Of a stretch of DNA of 64,000 nucleotides, positions 25,962 to 35,759 are shown one piece after another. Position 1 is the stretch's first letter; each line of letters begins with the position of its first letter. Position numbers and translations under genes: made by a program. Where the stretch lies: NCBI RefSeq assembly GCF_009729555.1, contig NZ_WODC01000009.1, forward strand, positions 62,001 through 126,000, read 5' to 3'. The stretch is from Pseudodesulfovibrio alkaliphilus. GTDB lineage: Bacteria; Desulfobacterota; Desulfovibrionia; Desulfovibrionales; Desulfovibrionaceae. Under the pieces are notes generated by a model. It saw only the letters and a program-made list of their open reading frames with translations, searched no databases and had not been told where the DNA came from.

Positions 25962-28900
25962 ATGTTCTCGCGTTTCTTCATCGACCGTCCGGTCTTCGCC
26001 TTCGTGGTCTCCATCCTGATCATGCTTGGGGGCACGGTAGCCATCTTCGTCCTGCCCGTGGACCAGTATCCGCAGATCACGCCCCCCACCATCCAGATCG
26101 ATGCCAGCTACCCCGGCGCAGACGCCAAGACCGCTGCCGAATCCGTGGCCGCTCCCATCGAGCAGCAACTCAGCGGCATCAAGAACCTGCTCTACTTCAG
26201 CTCCCTGTGCTCCAACAACGGAGCGGTCAAGGTGGTCTGCACCTTTGAGATCGGCACGGACCAGGACCTGGCCGCCGTGGAGGTGCAAAACCGCCTCTCC
26301 ATCGCCGAGCCAAGGCTGCCCACAGAAGTGACCCGCCAGGGAGTGACCGTGACCAAGTCCTCCACCAGCATGCTCACCGTGCTTTCGCTGGAGTCCGACG
26401 GCCGCTACGACGACGTGTACCTCAGCAACTACGCCACCATCAACCTGCTCGACATGCTCAAGCGGGTTCCTGGCGTTGGCGACGTGGCCGTGTTCGGGAC
26501 CAAGGACTATTCCATGCGTATCTGGGTCAACCCCGACCAGCTGGCCGCCCGTGGGCTGACCGTGACCGAGGTGGCAGCGGCCATTCGCGAACAGAACGCG
26601 GTGTTCCCGGCAGGCACCATCGGCCAGCGGCCCACGGCGGGCGAAGTGGAGCTGACCGTGCCGGTGCTCACACGGGGCCGTCTGCATGAAGTGGCCGACT
26701 ACGAGAACATCATCCTGGTGGCCAACAGCGACGGCTCCACCCTGCGGCTCAAGGATGTGGCGCGGGTCGAACTGGGCGCACAGAGCTACGACCTGTTCGG
26801 CCGGGTCAACGGCAAGCCCACCACCCTCATGCCCGTCTATCTCCAGGTGGGGGCCAACGCCCTGGACACCATGGAGGGCGTGACCGCAGCCATGGAGGCG
26901 GCGGCACGCAGTTTCCCCGAAGGGGTCTCCTACAGGATGCCCCACGACACCACCCTCTTCATCCGCGACTCCATGGCCGAGGTGGTCCACACGCTGTTTG
27001 AGGCGGTGCTGCTGGTGCTGGTGGTGGTCTACATCTTCCTGCAATCGTGGCGGGCCACGCTCATACCGCTGCTGGCCGTGCCCGTGGCCATCATCGGCAC
27101 CTTTGGCGGCATGCTCGCGCTGGGCTTCTCCATAAACACCCTGACCATGTTCGGCCTGGTGCTGGCCATCGGCATCGTGGTGGACGACGCAATCATCGTG
27201 GTGGAGAACGTGGAGCGCATCATGCACCAGGAGGGGCTGGGACCACGCGAGGCCACCATCAAGGCCATGGAGCAGGTCACAGGGCCGGTCATCGCCATTG
27301 TTCTGGTACTCGCGGCGGTCTTCGTGCCCGTGGCCTTCCTGGGCGGGCTGACCGGCCAGCTCTACCGGCAGTTCGCGGTGACCATCGCCGTGTCCGTAGG
27401 CATCTCCGGACTGGTGGCCCTGACCCTGAGCCCGGCCCTGTGCCGCCTGATCCTCAGACCGGGACACGGCAACAAGGCCCGGTTCTTTCAGCGGTTCGAC
27501 GACTTCTTCGACCGGATGACCACAGGCTATGCCGAGGGAGTGCGCCGGGCCATCCGCCGCATTCCGGTTTCGCTGGCCATTTTCGGCCTGCTCTGCCTGA
27601 TCGCCCTGGGCCTCCAGCGCCATGTGCCTTCCGGCTTCCTGCCCGACGAGGACCAGGGCTACGTCCTGGTCTCGGTCATGCTCCCGGACGGCTCCTCCCT
27701 GGACCGCACCGATGTCACGCTCCGCCAGGTGGAAGACCACCTGTTGAACGACCCTGCGGTTCAGAACACCGTCCTGCTCGGCGGCCTGGACTTCTTGAGC
27801 GGCGGCATCACCAGCACCAGCGGCAGCACCATGTTCGTCAAGCTCAAGCCCTTTGAGGAACGAAAAGGGCCGGGCATGAGCTCCCAGGAGGTAGCCCTGC
27901 GGACCATGATGCGCTTCGGGGCCGACCCAGTGGCCCGGGTGCTGGCCTTCAACCCCCCGGCCATCCAGGGCCTGGGCACCCAGGCCGGATTCCAGCTCGA
28001 ACTGCAGTCTCGCGGAGGCGGGAGCGTGGAGGATCTGGTGGCCACTGCCCAGAAGTTCGTGGCCGACGCCAACGCCAACCCGGACCTGACGGGCGTACGC
28101 GGCACCCTGCGCGTGACCCAGCCCCAGCTCTATGTCGAACTCAACCGCGACAAGACCAAGATGATGGGTGTGCCCGTGTCCAGCGTCTTCGACGCCATGC
28201 AGGCGTACCTCAGCTCCCTGTATATCAACGACTTCAACAAGTACGGGCGGATATGGCGCGTCCAGCTCCAGGCCGAGTCCGAATTTCGCGACTCGCCCTC
28301 GGACATCGGGCGCATCTTTGTGCGCAACGCCGGGGGGGGCATGGTCCCGCTCTCGGGTGTCACCGAGGTCAGTTTCCGGGCCGGTCCCAACGCCGTATCG
28401 CACTTCAACGGGTTTCCGTCCGTGCAGATCACGGGGGTACCCGCGCCGGGCGTCAGCAGCGGCCAGGCCATGGACGAAATCGTCAAGCTCGGCGAGGAGA
28501 CCCTCCCGGTGGGCTACGGCTTCGAGTGGAGCGGCGCCTCGTACCAGGAGGTCAAGACCGGCAGCCAGGCTCCCAAGGTGCTCGCCTTCGGCATCCTGGT
28601 GGTCTTCCTGGTGCTGGCGGCCCAGTACGAGATGTGGTCCCTGCCCATCGCGGTGCTCGGTGTGCTGCCCATCGCCATCCTGGGCGCCCTCATGGCCGTG
28701 TGGTCCCGAGGGCTCGTGCAGGACATCTACTTCCAGGTCGGGCTGCTGACCCTGGTGGGCCTGTCGGCCAAGAACGCCATCCTCATCGTGGAATTCTGCG
28801 TGGCCTCCTACCGTAGCGGCATGGGGCTGGTGGAATCGGCCGTCGAGGCGGCGCGGCTGCGCTTCCGGCCCATTGTCATGACCTCGCTGGCCTTCATCCT

Positions 28901-29162
28901 CGGCGTGGTCCCGCTGGCCATATCCAGCGGCGCAGGCTCTGCGGCGCGGCATTCCATCGGTACCGGCGTCATCGGCGGAATGGTGGCGGCCTCGGCCATC
29001 GCCATCTTCTTCGTGCCGCTCTTCTTCGTCATCATCCAGCGGTGCAGCGATTTCATGCGCAAAAAGTCGCCCCTGATCGTGCCTTCGCCGGACGGGTACG
29101 ACGACGAAGACGTAAACGGAGAAACCCCGGAACCGACACCCGGCAGACACACCGCCGGATAA
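25962..29162 (+). CDS. RND multidrug efflux pump (AcrB/MexF, HAE1 family)
   Basis: A 1066-residue proton-driven transporter of normal AcrB length. It opens MFSRFFIDRPVFAFVVSILI and has two sets of membrane helices around large periplasmic loops. The proton-relay residues are visible in LAIGIVVDDAIIVVENVERI (the DD pair), and the second half has LVGLSAKNAILIVEFCV with the relay Lys. The GTFGGM and SAARHSIGTGVIGGM stretches are family hallmarks. It should export lipophilic drugs or dyes out of the periplasm. It is the last gene of the adaptor-pump unit and is followed by a strong hairpin. Confidence 0.95.
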   Translation: MFSRFFIDRPVFAFVVSILIMLGGTVAIFVLPVDQYPQITPPTIQIDASYPGADAKTAAESVAAPIEQQLSGIKNLLYFSSLCSNNGAVKVVCTFEIGTDQDLAAVEVQNRLSIAEPRLPTEVTRQGVTVTKSSTSMLTVLSLESDGRYDDVYLSNYATINLLDMLKRVPGVGDVAVFGTKDYSMRIWVNPDQLAARGLTVTEVAAAIREQNAVFPAGTIGQRPTAGEVELTVPVLTRGRLHEVADYENIILVANSDGSTLRLKDVARVELGAQSYDLFGRVNGKPTTLMPVYLQVGANALDTMEGVTAAMEAAARSFPEGVSYRMPHDTTLFIRDSMAEVVHTLFEAVLLVLVVVYIFLQSWRATLIPLLAVPVAIIGTFGGMLALGFSINTLTMFGLVLAIGIVVDDAIIVVENVERIMHQEGLGPREATIKAMEQVTGPVIAIVLVLAAVFVPVAFLGGLTGQLYRQFAVTIAVSVGISGLVALTLSPALCRLILRPGHGNKARFFQRFDDFFDRMTTGYAEGVRRAIRRIPVSLAIFGLLCLIALGLQRHVPSGFLPDEDQGYVLVSVMLPDGSSLDRTDVTLRQVEDHLLNDPAVQNTVLLGGLDFLSGGITSTSGSTMFVKLKPFEERKGPGMSSQEVALRTMMRFGADPVARVLAFNPPAIQGLGTQAGFQLELQSRGGGSVEDLVATAQKFVADANANPDLTGVRGTLRVTQPQLYVELNRDKTKMMGVPVSSVFDAMQAYLSSLYINDFNKYGRIWRVQLQAESEFRDSPSDIGRIFVRNAGGGMVPLSGVTEVSFRAGPNAVSHFNGFPSVQITGVPAPGVSSGQAMDEIVKLGEETLPVGYGFEWSGASYQEVKTGSQAPKVLAFGILVVFLVLAAQYEMWSLPIAVLGVLPIAILGALMAVWSRGLVQDIYFQVGLLTLVGLSAKNAILIVEFCVASYRSGMGLVESAVEAARLRFRPIVMTSLAFILGVVPLAISSGAGSAARHSIGTGVIGGMVAASAIAIFFVPLFFVIIQRCSDFMRKKSPLIVPSPDGYDDEDVNGETPEPTPGRHTAG

Positions 29163-29174
29163 TCGCCCAAACAA

Positions 29175-29204
29175 AGCGGGTCGGGGCACATGCCCCGACC
29201 CGCT
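29175..29204 (+). terminator. Terminator after the RND pump
   Basis: A perfect 14-base inverted repeat, AGCGGGTCGGGGCA and its complement with a two-base centre, starts 12 bases after the pump stop and is followed by CTCTTGTG. The weak T tract makes it a likely rather than certain terminator. Confidence 0.7.
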
Positions 29205-29316
29205 CTCTTGTGACGCGAAACCCCTCCTCGGCAGCACCGCCCGGTGGACGACGCCAAAAGGGATGGCAGCTCCTGCTCAGGGGAGACCAGGGGGCGGGAA
29301 GGCCCCGCCCGGCAGG

Positions 29317-29532
29317 TCATTCAGAGGCGATATCCTTGATCATCCCGAGAGATTTCCCCCGGTCCTGGGCCAGCTTCTTCCACTTCTTTTTCTCCTTTTT
29401 CAAGGCTTCAACGGTGTGCAGCAGGTTGAGGATGGTCTGGGCGGGGTAGCCATGGGTTCCCCGGCCACCCCTTCTGAGTTCCTCATCGTTGTGCTGCCTG
29501 ATTGAGGCGAGCTGGTTGGCGTCGAGTATCAT
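29317..29532 (-). CDS. Small basic helical protein downstream of nrdD
   Basis: A 71-residue protein I do not recognise. It is highly charged, with a Lys-rich helical stretch (VEALKKEKKKWKKLAQDRGK) that could form a short coiled coil, and an RGGRGTHGYP turn in the middle. It starts 17 bases after the nrdD stop in the same direction, so it should be cotranscribed under the cobalamin riboswitch. In many anaerobes the activase gene nrdG occupies this place; this protein has no radical SAM cysteines and cannot be NrdG. A hairpin-forming GC run (29290-29310) follows its stop. Confidence 0.6.
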   Translation of the reverse strand: MILDANQLASIRQHNDEELRRGGRGTHGYPAQTILNLLHTVEALKKEKKKWKKLAQDRGKSLGMIKDIASE

Positions 29533-29549
29533 TGCTCGTCAGTGGCCCG

Positions 29550-31613
29550 TCAGGCGGGCTGGCAGAAGGTTTCCTTGGAATATTCGATGCGATCCTTGTA
29601 CTCTTCCTGCTTGCCCTTGTTCCAGCGACCCACCGGGCGGTAGTAGCCCACCACCCGGGTGTAGACCTCGGCCTCCTTGTCGCAGGTCGGGCAGTGAAAG
29701 TGCTCACCGTAGAGATAGCCATGGTCCTCGCAGACGGAGAAGGTCGGCGTGACCGAGATATACGGGATCTTGGTCTTGCTCATGGCCTTGAGCAGGAAGT
29801 TCTTCACGCTCTCCTCGTCCGGGGCAGCCTCGCCCAGAAATGCGTGGAAGACCGTGCCGCCGTTGTACAGGGTCTGCAACTCGTTCTGGTGCTCCAGGGC
29901 AAAGAAGACATCCGAGCTGATACCCACGGGCAGCAGTGTGGAGTTGGTATAGTACGGGGTTTCATCGCCCGAGGTATAGATGTCGGCGTACAGGTCGCGA
30001 TCAATCTTGGCCAGCCGGTAGCAGGTTCCCTCGCCGGGCGTGGCCTCAAGGTTGTACAGGTTGCCGGTCTCCTCCTGGAACTCCACCACCAGACGGCGCA
30101 GCAGGTTCAGGGTGCGCTGCATCAGTTGCGAGCCGGACGGGGTGTCCAAGCCCTTGCCGAGCAGGTTCATGCACGCCTCATGGCCGCCGATGAGCCCGAT
30201 GGTCGAAAAATGGCCCTTGAAGCCGTTCTTGAGGTAGCGCCGGGAAAAGGGGAACATGCCCGCGTCCAGGTTCTTCTGGACCACCTTGCGCTTGAACTCC
30301 AGGGACTCCGAGGCCAGCCGGGCGTACTCGGCGACCAGGTCCATGAAATCCTCCTCATTATGGGCCAGGTAGGCCAGCTTGGGCAGGTTCAGAGTGACCA
30401 CGCCGATGGACCCTGTCAGGTCGCCCGCGCCGAACAGGCCGCCGGTCTTCTTGCGGATCTCGCGCAGGTCCATCTGCAACCGGCAGCACATGGAGCGCAC
30501 GTCCTCGGGGTTGAGGTCCGAGTTGATGAAGTTCTGGAAGTAGGGAGCGCCGTATTTGGCGGTCATCTTGAGCAGCAGCCTCCCCTCCTCGGAATCCCAG
30601 GGAAAGTCCTTGGTCACGTTGTATGTGGGGATGGGGAAGGAGAAAATGCGCCCGTCCGCGTCGCCTTCGAGCATGACCTCCAGGAAAGCCCGGTTGATCA
30701 TGGCCATCTCCTCTGCATATTCGCCGTAGGTGGAGTCCCTGAGTTCGCCAGCGATGATGACCGGCTCCTTGGCGATGTGCGCGGGCGGCACGAAATCAAA
30801 GGTGAAGTTGGTGAACGGCGACTGGCCGCCCCAGCGGGAGGTGGCGTTCAGGTTGTGGAGCAGCTTCTGGATCTGCTGCTTGACATCGTGGTAGCTCAAC
30901 GCGTCGTTGCGCACGAACGGGGCCAGATAGGTGTCCACGTTGTTGAAGGCCTGCGCCCCGGCCCACTCGTTCTGCAACGTACCCAGGAAGTTGACCATCT
31001 GGCCGCAGGCTGCATCGAAATGCTTGGCCGGGGTGGACGAGCAGCGGTCGCGCAGGTTGAACCCCTCCAGCAGCAGATCGCGCAGGGACCAGCCCGAGCA
31101 GTATCCGGCCAGGCCGAAGGACAGATCGTGGAGATGGAAGTAGCCGTGGGTGTGGGCCATGCGGACCTCCTCGGGATACTTCTCCAGCATGTACCGGGCC
31201 TGAACCGATCCGGCCATGTGCAGGATCAGCCCCTGGTAGGAGTGGGTCATGTTGGAATTCTCGTTGACCCGCCAGTCCACGTTGTTCAGGTAGCTGTCAG
31301 TCACTCCGGCGATGTCCAGGAACGCCTCGTTCTGGGAGCGCAGTTCGCGCCGCTTCTCGCGATAGACGATGTACCGCTCGGCCACCTTGTACAGCCGGGC
31401 CTCCATGAGCACCTGCTGGACCATGTCCTGAACCTGTTCCTGCTCGGGAATGTCCACGTCCATCAGCTTTTTCTCGACTTTTCCGGCCAGCCTGTCGGCC
31501 AGCAGGGGATCCTTGATGCCGCTGCTGGTCAGGGCCTTGAAGATGGCGTTGCCGATCCGCTTGGTGGACCAGGTTTCGATGCATCCGTCGCGTTTGAGGA
31601 TTTTGCTTGGCAT
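29550..31613 (-). CDS. nrdD: Anaerobic (class III) ribonucleoside-triphosphate reductase
   Basis: A 687-residue glycyl radical enzyme that makes deoxynucleotides without oxygen and without B12. I start at the ATG at 31613, where MPSKILKRDGCIETW opens the ATP-cone; AAGAGA precedes it. The large domain has the NrdD landmarks NLHDLSFGL-like YFHLHDLSFGLAGYC and the C-terminal zinc site CxxH ... HCPTC near residue 640, followed by RVVGYYRPV with the radical Gly near residue 655. Length is normal. It lies behind a cobalamin riboswitch, so it should be expressed when B12 is short. No nrdG activase gene is adjacent. Confidence 0.93.
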   Translation of the reverse strand: MPSKILKRDGCIETWSTKRIGNAIFKALTSSGIKDPLLADRLAGKVEKKLMDVDIPEQEQVQDMVQQVLMEARLYKVAERYIVYREKRRELRSQNEAFLDIAGVTDSYLNNVDWRVNENSNMTHSYQGLILHMAGSVQARYMLEKYPEEVRMAHTHGYFHLHDLSFGLAGYCSGWSLRDLLLEGFNLRDRCSSTPAKHFDAACGQMVNFLGTLQNEWAGAQAFNNVDTYLAPFVRNDALSYHDVKQQIQKLLHNLNATSRWGGQSPFTNFTFDFVPPAHIAKEPVIIAGELRDSTYGEYAEEMAMINRAFLEVMLEGDADGRIFSFPIPTYNVTKDFPWDSEEGRLLLKMTAKYGAPYFQNFINSDLNPEDVRSMCCRLQMDLREIRKKTGGLFGAGDLTGSIGVVTLNLPKLAYLAHNEEDFMDLVAEYARLASESLEFKRKVVQKNLDAGMFPFSRRYLKNGFKGHFSTIGLIGGHEACMNLLGKGLDTPSGSQLMQRTLNLLRRLVVEFQEETGNLYNLEATPGEGTCYRLAKIDRDLYADIYTSGDETPYYTNSTLLPVGISSDVFFALEHQNELQTLYNGGTVFHAFLGEAAPDEESVKNFLLKAMSKTKIPYISVTPTFSVCEDHGYLYGEHFHCPTCDKEAEVYTRVVGYYRPVGRWNKGKQEEYKDRIEYSKETFCQPA

Positions 31614-31756
31614 GTAAATCTCTTGCAGACAGGAAAAGCGGAAGGCCGCGCCCCGTGACGGGTTGCGGCAGAACTGTCTGCGCTGTCGCCGATGCACGGC
31701 TTCGCGGCGGAACCGCGAGACCCGACGACGGTTCGGGTGGGCTCATTCTTGTCCGC

Positions 31757-31779
31757 ATGCGGGTTCCGCGAACCGCATC
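31757..31779 (-). other. Hairpin in the riboswitch-nrdD leader
   Basis: ATGCGGGTTC pairs with GAACCGCAT (one bulge) just past the B12-binding core. It may belong to the expression platform of the riboswitch, but no T tract follows, so it is not clearly a terminator. A second short hairpin, CCCGA/TCGGG, lies nearer nrdD. Confidence 0.35.
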
Positions 31780-31788
31780 CGGCAGGAA

Positions 31789-31945
31789 ACGCTTCAGGTA
31801 GGTCTTCTGACTCTCCCCGTCCGGCCCGCCTTCCCGCCTCGCGGCAGTGGCATGTTGAACCGGACCTTCGTGGGGGATTACAGCGGCGGGACCGCTCCGG
31901 CTTCGCACCGGATTCCCTGTTATGGCCTGGCGGCCACCTGAAGGA
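31789..31945 (-). promoter_or_regulatory. Cobalamin (B12) riboswitch controlling nrdD
   Basis: On the minus strand, in the correct order, lie the conserved cobalamin aptamer elements: GAATCCGGTGCGAAGCCGG (31897-31915), CGCTGTAATCCCCCACGAAG next to it, GCCACTG (31845-31851), CGGGAAGGCG (31827-31836) and the B12 box GTCAGAAGACCTACCTG (31795-31811). The outer P1 stem pairs CTTCAGGT at both ends. The aptamer ends about 180 bases before the nrdD start. Such riboswitches turn genes off when adenosylcobalamin is present, and are known to control B12-independent isozymes in other bacteria. Confidence 0.95.
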
Positions 31946-32018
31946 CATCGTGAACTCGGAGCAGACTAGCCAAAGCGCCTGTGAAGCGCAAGACTGGAAT
32001 GAAACAGGCCCTCAATAC

Positions 32019-32858
32019 TCACCCGGCCAGACGCCGATGCCAGACGTTCATACTTTCCAGCCGGCCGGCAATCTGGGTGTTGTTGTGCAGGGTTCCGCCG
32101 TAGCGATACCCACCCCGGGCAAAGACCGTGTTCATCCCGTAGCTGACAGCCCGGGCGATGGTATAGGCGGTGCACACCCCCAGGAAGCGCACCGCCTCTT
32201 CCATGTGGATCAGCAGACGCCCTGCCGCGCCCTGGCCGCGCAAAGCCGGCAGGGTGGCGAAATCTGTCATTTCCGCGCATTTCCAGTGCATATCCATCTC
32301 GGCCGAGGCCGCGGCCACCAGCCCGCCCCCCTCGCCCGGAATTCCGAAAAAGGCCACGCCCGAGTCCATGGCCTCGCGCAGATAGTCCGGGTCGGTAATG
32401 GGAAAGGGATAGGTCTCAAAGACCGCACCATACAGTTCGGCCAAGACTCCTGCCTGGTCATGGCCCAGGCGGATCACATCCGGTCCGGGCGCTGCGGCCA
32501 CGGGCTTGCGCGACTTGCGCTCGGCCACATCCAGGACATCGGCGATGCGCCCGGGGTCGGCGGGCACGGCGCGACGGCGGGCAAGGTAGCGGCTCATGAA
32601 ACAGGCGCTGCCCTCGCCCCGGCGCATGCCCGGCACACGGGCCTCGTTGACGAAGCCGCGCCGGGCGAAATGGTCGGCAGCATCGGATGGAACCTTGGCA
32701 AAAAGTTTGGTGTATCCCCGCTCGCGACCCAGTTGGCGCATGGCGTCCACAATGCCGGGCAGGTCGGCGCGGTCGAGCTTCATCAGGTAGACCCGGTCAT
32801 TGGCCGGGCCATGCTGCACCAGGGAATTGCCAAGCCGGGTGACGGAATCATGCCGCAT
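32019..32858 (-). CDS. ablB: Beta-lysine N6-acetyltransferase
   Basis: A 279-residue GNAT-type acetyltransferase. The acetyl-CoA loop is visible in [19 protein letters not shown] (near residue 215), and the N-terminal part has [20 protein letters not shown] as in AblB proteins. It overlaps the end of the lysine 2,3-aminomutase gene by 11 bases and has GGGAGG upstream. Together the pair makes N-epsilon-acetyl-beta-lysine from lysine, a compatible solute. The acceptor is assigned from this context; on sequence alone only the GNAT fold is certain. Confidence 0.88.
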   Translation of the reverse strand: MRHDSVTRLGNSLVQHGPANDRVYLMKLDRADLPGIVDAMRQLGRERGYTKLFAKVPSDAADHFARRGFVNEARVPGMRRGEGSACFMSRYLARRRAVPADPGRIADVLDVAERKSRKPVAAAPGPDVIRLGHDQAGVLAELYGAVFETYPFPITDPDYLREAMDSGVAFFGIPGEGGGLVAAASAEMDMHWKCAEMTDFATLPALRGQGAAGRLLIHMEEAVRFLGVCTAYTIARAVSYGMNTVFARGGYRYGGTLHNNTQIAGRLESMNVWHRRLAG

Positions 32859-34161
32859 CGTCGCGCCTCCCCATGCGCTCGTTGCTCTGCGGGGTCAGGC
32901 TGTTGGTCTCGTCCCAGTCCGAGAGCAGTTTTTCTATGCCGATGGCCTTTTCCTCTGCATCGTCCTCCTTGAGCTGGAGGTTGCACTTGGCGCACTCGCG
33001 GTCGCAGTAGTTGGCCTCGTAGGTCTCGGGTTCGTGATAGGTGGTGATGACGCCTTCGTAGTTGCGCAGCACGACCTTGTTGGGGCCCCAGGAGACCACA
33101 TAGTTGGGCATGACCGGGATCTTGCCCCCCCCGCCCGGGGCGTCCACCACATAGGTGGGCACGGAAAAACCGCTGGTGTGGCCGCGCAGGCTTTCGATGA
33201 TCTCGATGCCCTTGCCAATGGGGGTGCGGAAATGGGTCAGGCCTTCGGACAGGTCGCACTGGTAGAGGTAATAAGGGCGGATGCGGTTCTTGATCAGCTT
33301 CTGGTTGAGGGTGCGAATGAGCCGCTGGCAGTCGTTGACCCCGGCCAGAAGCACGGACTGGTTGCCCAGAGGGATGCCCGCATCGGCCAGGCGCTGTATG
33401 GCCCGGCGCGAGGAGGCGGTCAGCTCGCGAGGATGATTGAAGTGGGTATTGATCCACAGGGGATGATGCCTGGCGAGCATGTCCACCAGATCCCCGGTGA
33501 TGCGGTAGGGCAGGACCACGGGCGTTCTGGTGCCTATACGCACCACATCCACATGCTCGATGGCGTCGAGCCGGGTCAGCAGCCAATCGAGCTTGTCATC
33601 AGAGAGCATGAGCGGATCGCCGCCGGAGAGGAGCACGTCGCGCACCTGGGGGGTGTCGCGGATGTACTTGAGCCCGGCTTCAAGGGCCTCCCGCGAGGGC
33701 ACGGAATCCACATCGCCCACCTTGCGCTTGCGCGTGCAGTGGCGGCAGTACATGGCGCAGACGTTGCTGACGTGGAAGAGCACCCGGTCCGGGTAGCGGT
33801 GGGTGATGCCGGGCACGGGACTGTCCTTGTCCTCGTGCAACGGGTCGATCATGTCGTGACGGCCGATCTTCAATTCCTCGGGGCTGGGAAACGACTGGAT
33901 GAAGACCGGATCGTTCCCGTAGTCGTCCACATCAATGAGGGAAAGGTAATACGGGGTCACGGCCATGGGAAACTTGTCCAGGGTCCGCTCGTAGATGCGT
34001 CTTTTCTTCTCCGGAAACTCGATGCCGAGCACCCGCTCGAAGTCGTCAACGGTCCTGACGGTGTTGCGCACCTGCCATTTCCAGTCGGTCCAATCGGTCC
34101 AGGAGGCCGTATCGCGCAACGTCCTGGCCACATCCTGCTGATGTTCGTTGAATATTGTCAA
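32848..34161 (-). CDS. ablA: Lysine 2,3-aminomutase
   Basis: A 437-residue radical SAM and PLP enzyme that converts L-lysine to L-beta-lysine. The cluster motif is [16 protein letters not shown] near residue 135, preceded by [11 protein letters not shown], and [13 protein letters not shown] follows. C-terminal [21 protein letters not shown] is the expected substrate and PLP region. The start is a rare TTG at 34161, chosen because AAGGAG stands six bases upstream and no nearer ATG exists. It lies 13 bases after the ABC ATPase gene and overlaps ablB. Confidence 0.92.
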   Translation of the reverse strand: MTIFNEHQQDVARTLRDTASWTDWTDWKWQVRNTVRTVDDFERVLGIEFPEKKRRIYERTLDKFPMAVTPYYLSLIDVDDYGNDPVFIQSFPSPEELKIGRHDMIDPLHEDKDSPVPGITHRYPDRVLFHVSNVCAMYCRHCTRKRKVGDVDSVPSREALEAGLKYIRDTPQVRDVLLSGGDPLMLSDDKLDWLLTRLDAIEHVDVVRIGTRTPVVLPYRITGDLVDMLARHHPLWINTHFNHPRELTASSRRAIQRLADAGIPLGNQSVLLAGVNDCQRLIRTLNQKLIKNRIRPYYLYQCDLSEGLTHFRTPIGKGIEIIESLRGHTSGFSVPTYVVDAPGGGGKIPVMPNYVVSWGPNKVVLRNYEGVITTYHEPETYEANYCDRECAKCNLQLKEDDAEEKAIGIEKLLSDWDETNSLTPQSNERMGRRDDAA

Positions 34162-34174
34162 AAAGTCTCCTTGG

Positions 34175-34912
34175 TTAGAGTATTTGGCCGAGGAACTCCT
34201 TGGTGCGGGTCTCCTGCGGCGTGTCGAAGATGGTGTCCGGGCAGCCCTGCTCCAAAATCACGCCCTCGTCCATGAAAGCCACCGAATCGGCCACTTCGCG
34301 GGCAAAGCCCATCTCGTGGGTGACCACCATCATGGTCATGCCGTCGTCGGCCAGCTGACGCATGACCGAGAGCACCTCGCCCACCAGCTCGGGGTCCAGG
34401 GCCGAGGTCGGCTCGTCAAAGAGCATCACCTCCGGCTCCATGGCCAGGGCGCGGGCGATGGCCACCCGCTGCTTCTGCCCGCCCGAAAGGGTCTGCGGGT
34501 ACGCGCTCTCCTTGTCGGCCAGACCTACCTTGTCCAGATAGTAGCGGCCCAGTTCGCGGGCCTTGGCCCTTGGCATCTTCCGCACCTGGGTAGGGCCTTC
34601 GGTGACGTTACCGAGCACGGTCATATGCGGGAACAGGTTGAAATGCTGAAAGACCATGCCTACCCTGGAGCGCAGGGCGTTGATGAACCGTTCATCGCCA
34701 TGGACCAGTTGGCCGCTCACCCGAATCTCTCCCTGGTCATAGGTCTCCAGGTAATTGACACAGCGAAGCAATGTGCTCTTGCCCGAACCGCTGGCCCCGA
34801 TGACGCAGACCACGTCGGACGGCATGACCGCCATGTCGATGCCTCTGAGCACATGGTGCTCGCCGAACCATTTGTTCAGTCCCTGTATTTCGATAACCGG
34901 CGTCTGATGCAC
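34175..34912 (-). CDS. Polar amino acid ABC transporter ATPase
   Basis: A 245-residue ATPase of the GlnQ/HisP type. I place the start at the GTG at 34912, behind GGGAGGA, which gives the usual length; the longer reading would add an odd Arg-rich leader and run into the permease gene. Walker A is [15 protein letters not shown], the signature [15 protein letters not shown], Walker [14 protein letters not shown], and the His switch lies in VVTHEMGFA. It energises uptake with the permease and binding protein just upstream. Linked to ablA/ablB, so lysine is the likely substrate. Confidence 0.9.
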   Translation of the reverse strand: MHQTPVIEIQGLNKWFGEHHVLRGIDMAVMPSDVVCVIGASGSGKSTLLRCVNYLETYDQGEIRVSGQLVHGDERFINALRSRVGMVFQHFNLFPHMTVLGNVTEGPTQVRKMPRAKARELGRYYLDKVGLADKESAYPQTLSGGQKQRVAIARALAMEPEVMLFDEPTSALDPELVGEVLSVMRQLADDGMTMMVVTHEMGFAREVADSVAFMDEGVILEQGCPDTIFDTPQETRTKEFLGQIL

Positions 34913-34988
34913 CGCTTCCTCCCGTGGTTTGAAGATTCTCCGCCGCCGCGCATTGCGCCGGGCCGCGACCCGACGCCTCCGCCCCGGT

Positions 34989-35645
34989 TCACTGCGACGA
35001 GACATCAAGCCGATTCTCCAGGGCGCGGAACAGCCAGCTGAACACGGCTGTGTAAAGCAGATAGAACAGAGCCGCGATGAACAGCATCTCCATCATCATG
35101 AAGTTGGACGAGGCCAGTTGCTGCGACTTGAGCAGCAGCTCGTTGATGGTGATGGTGCTGGCCAGGGACGAGTCCTTGAGGGCGATGATGAACTGGTTGC
35201 CCAGCGGAGGCACCGCCCGTTTCAGGGCCTGGGGCAGGATGATGCGGATCATGGCACGGGGATAGGGCATGCCCAGGCTGCGGGCCGCCTCCATCTGCCC
35301 GTTTGAAATGGAGACGATGGCTCCCCGGAATATCTCGGCGATGTAGGCGCCGTTGTGAATGCCCAGGGCGAGCACGGCCGAGGTCAGGGCACTCAGCCCG
35401 GCCAGACTGCGCAAGCCGAAATAGATGAATAAAAGCTGGAGCAGAAGCGGCGTACCGCGCACCACATAGATGTAGGCCCGGGCGGGAAGGCTCAGGAGCC
35501 GCCGCTTGGAGATACGCATGAAGGCCGTGCCCAGGCCCAGACCCACGCCCAGAACGATGCCCAGTGCAGAGACCTTGAGCGTCATCCAGGCCGCCGGAAG
35601 AAAATAGGGCAGATACTTGGGCAGAGCCGCAAAGTCGAAATACAT
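34989..35645 (-). CDS. Polar amino acid ABC transporter permease
   Basis: A 218-residue membrane protein of the His/Glu/Gln/Arg permease family with about five helices. The ABC coupling loop reads [34 protein letters not shown], shown here only as its EAARSLGM and ILPQA landmarks. The N-terminus ([20 protein letters not shown]) is typical. It is encoded 114 bases downstream of the binding protein gene. A single permease gene suggests a homodimer in the membrane. Confidence 0.9.
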   Translation of the reverse strand: MYFDFAALPKYLPYFLPAAWMTLKVSALGIVLGVGLGLGTAFMRISKRRLLSLPARAYIYVVRGTPLLLQLLFIYFGLRSLAGLSALTSAVLALGIHNGAYIAEIFRGAIVSISNGQMEAARSLGMPYPRAMIRIILPQALKRAVPPLGNQFIIALKDSSLASTITINELLLKSQQLASSNFMMMEMLFIAALFYLLYTAVFSWLFRALENRLDVSSQ

Positions 35646-35759
35646 GCAAGTTCCGATATCTTGAGGGTTGGGGGGAGCGGTCGGGACACTTCGCCCCGGC
35701 CAGCGTAGAGCCGCCGGGCGGCAGCCGGTGGCCGCCGCTCCGGCCGCGCCGGACAGCGT
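35646..35759 (-). other. GC-rich spacer between binding protein and permease genes
   Basis: This 114-base gap is far longer than the other gaps in the unit and is full of complementary GC runs (CCGGCGGC, GCCGCCGGG-type arms). It may hold an attenuating or mRNA-stabilising hairpin that makes more binding protein than permease, as is known in other importer operons. I cannot fold it here. Confidence 0.35.

Noticed and set aside
25956-29237. 1093-residue minus-strand frame
   Set aside because: Full-length antisense shadow of the RND pump, rich in His and Gly; the pump has clear family motifs.
31690-31790. A second riboswitch or a leader peptide between the B12 aptamer and nrdD
   Set aside because: Only short hairpins without T tracts; no ordered motif and no convincing small ORF.
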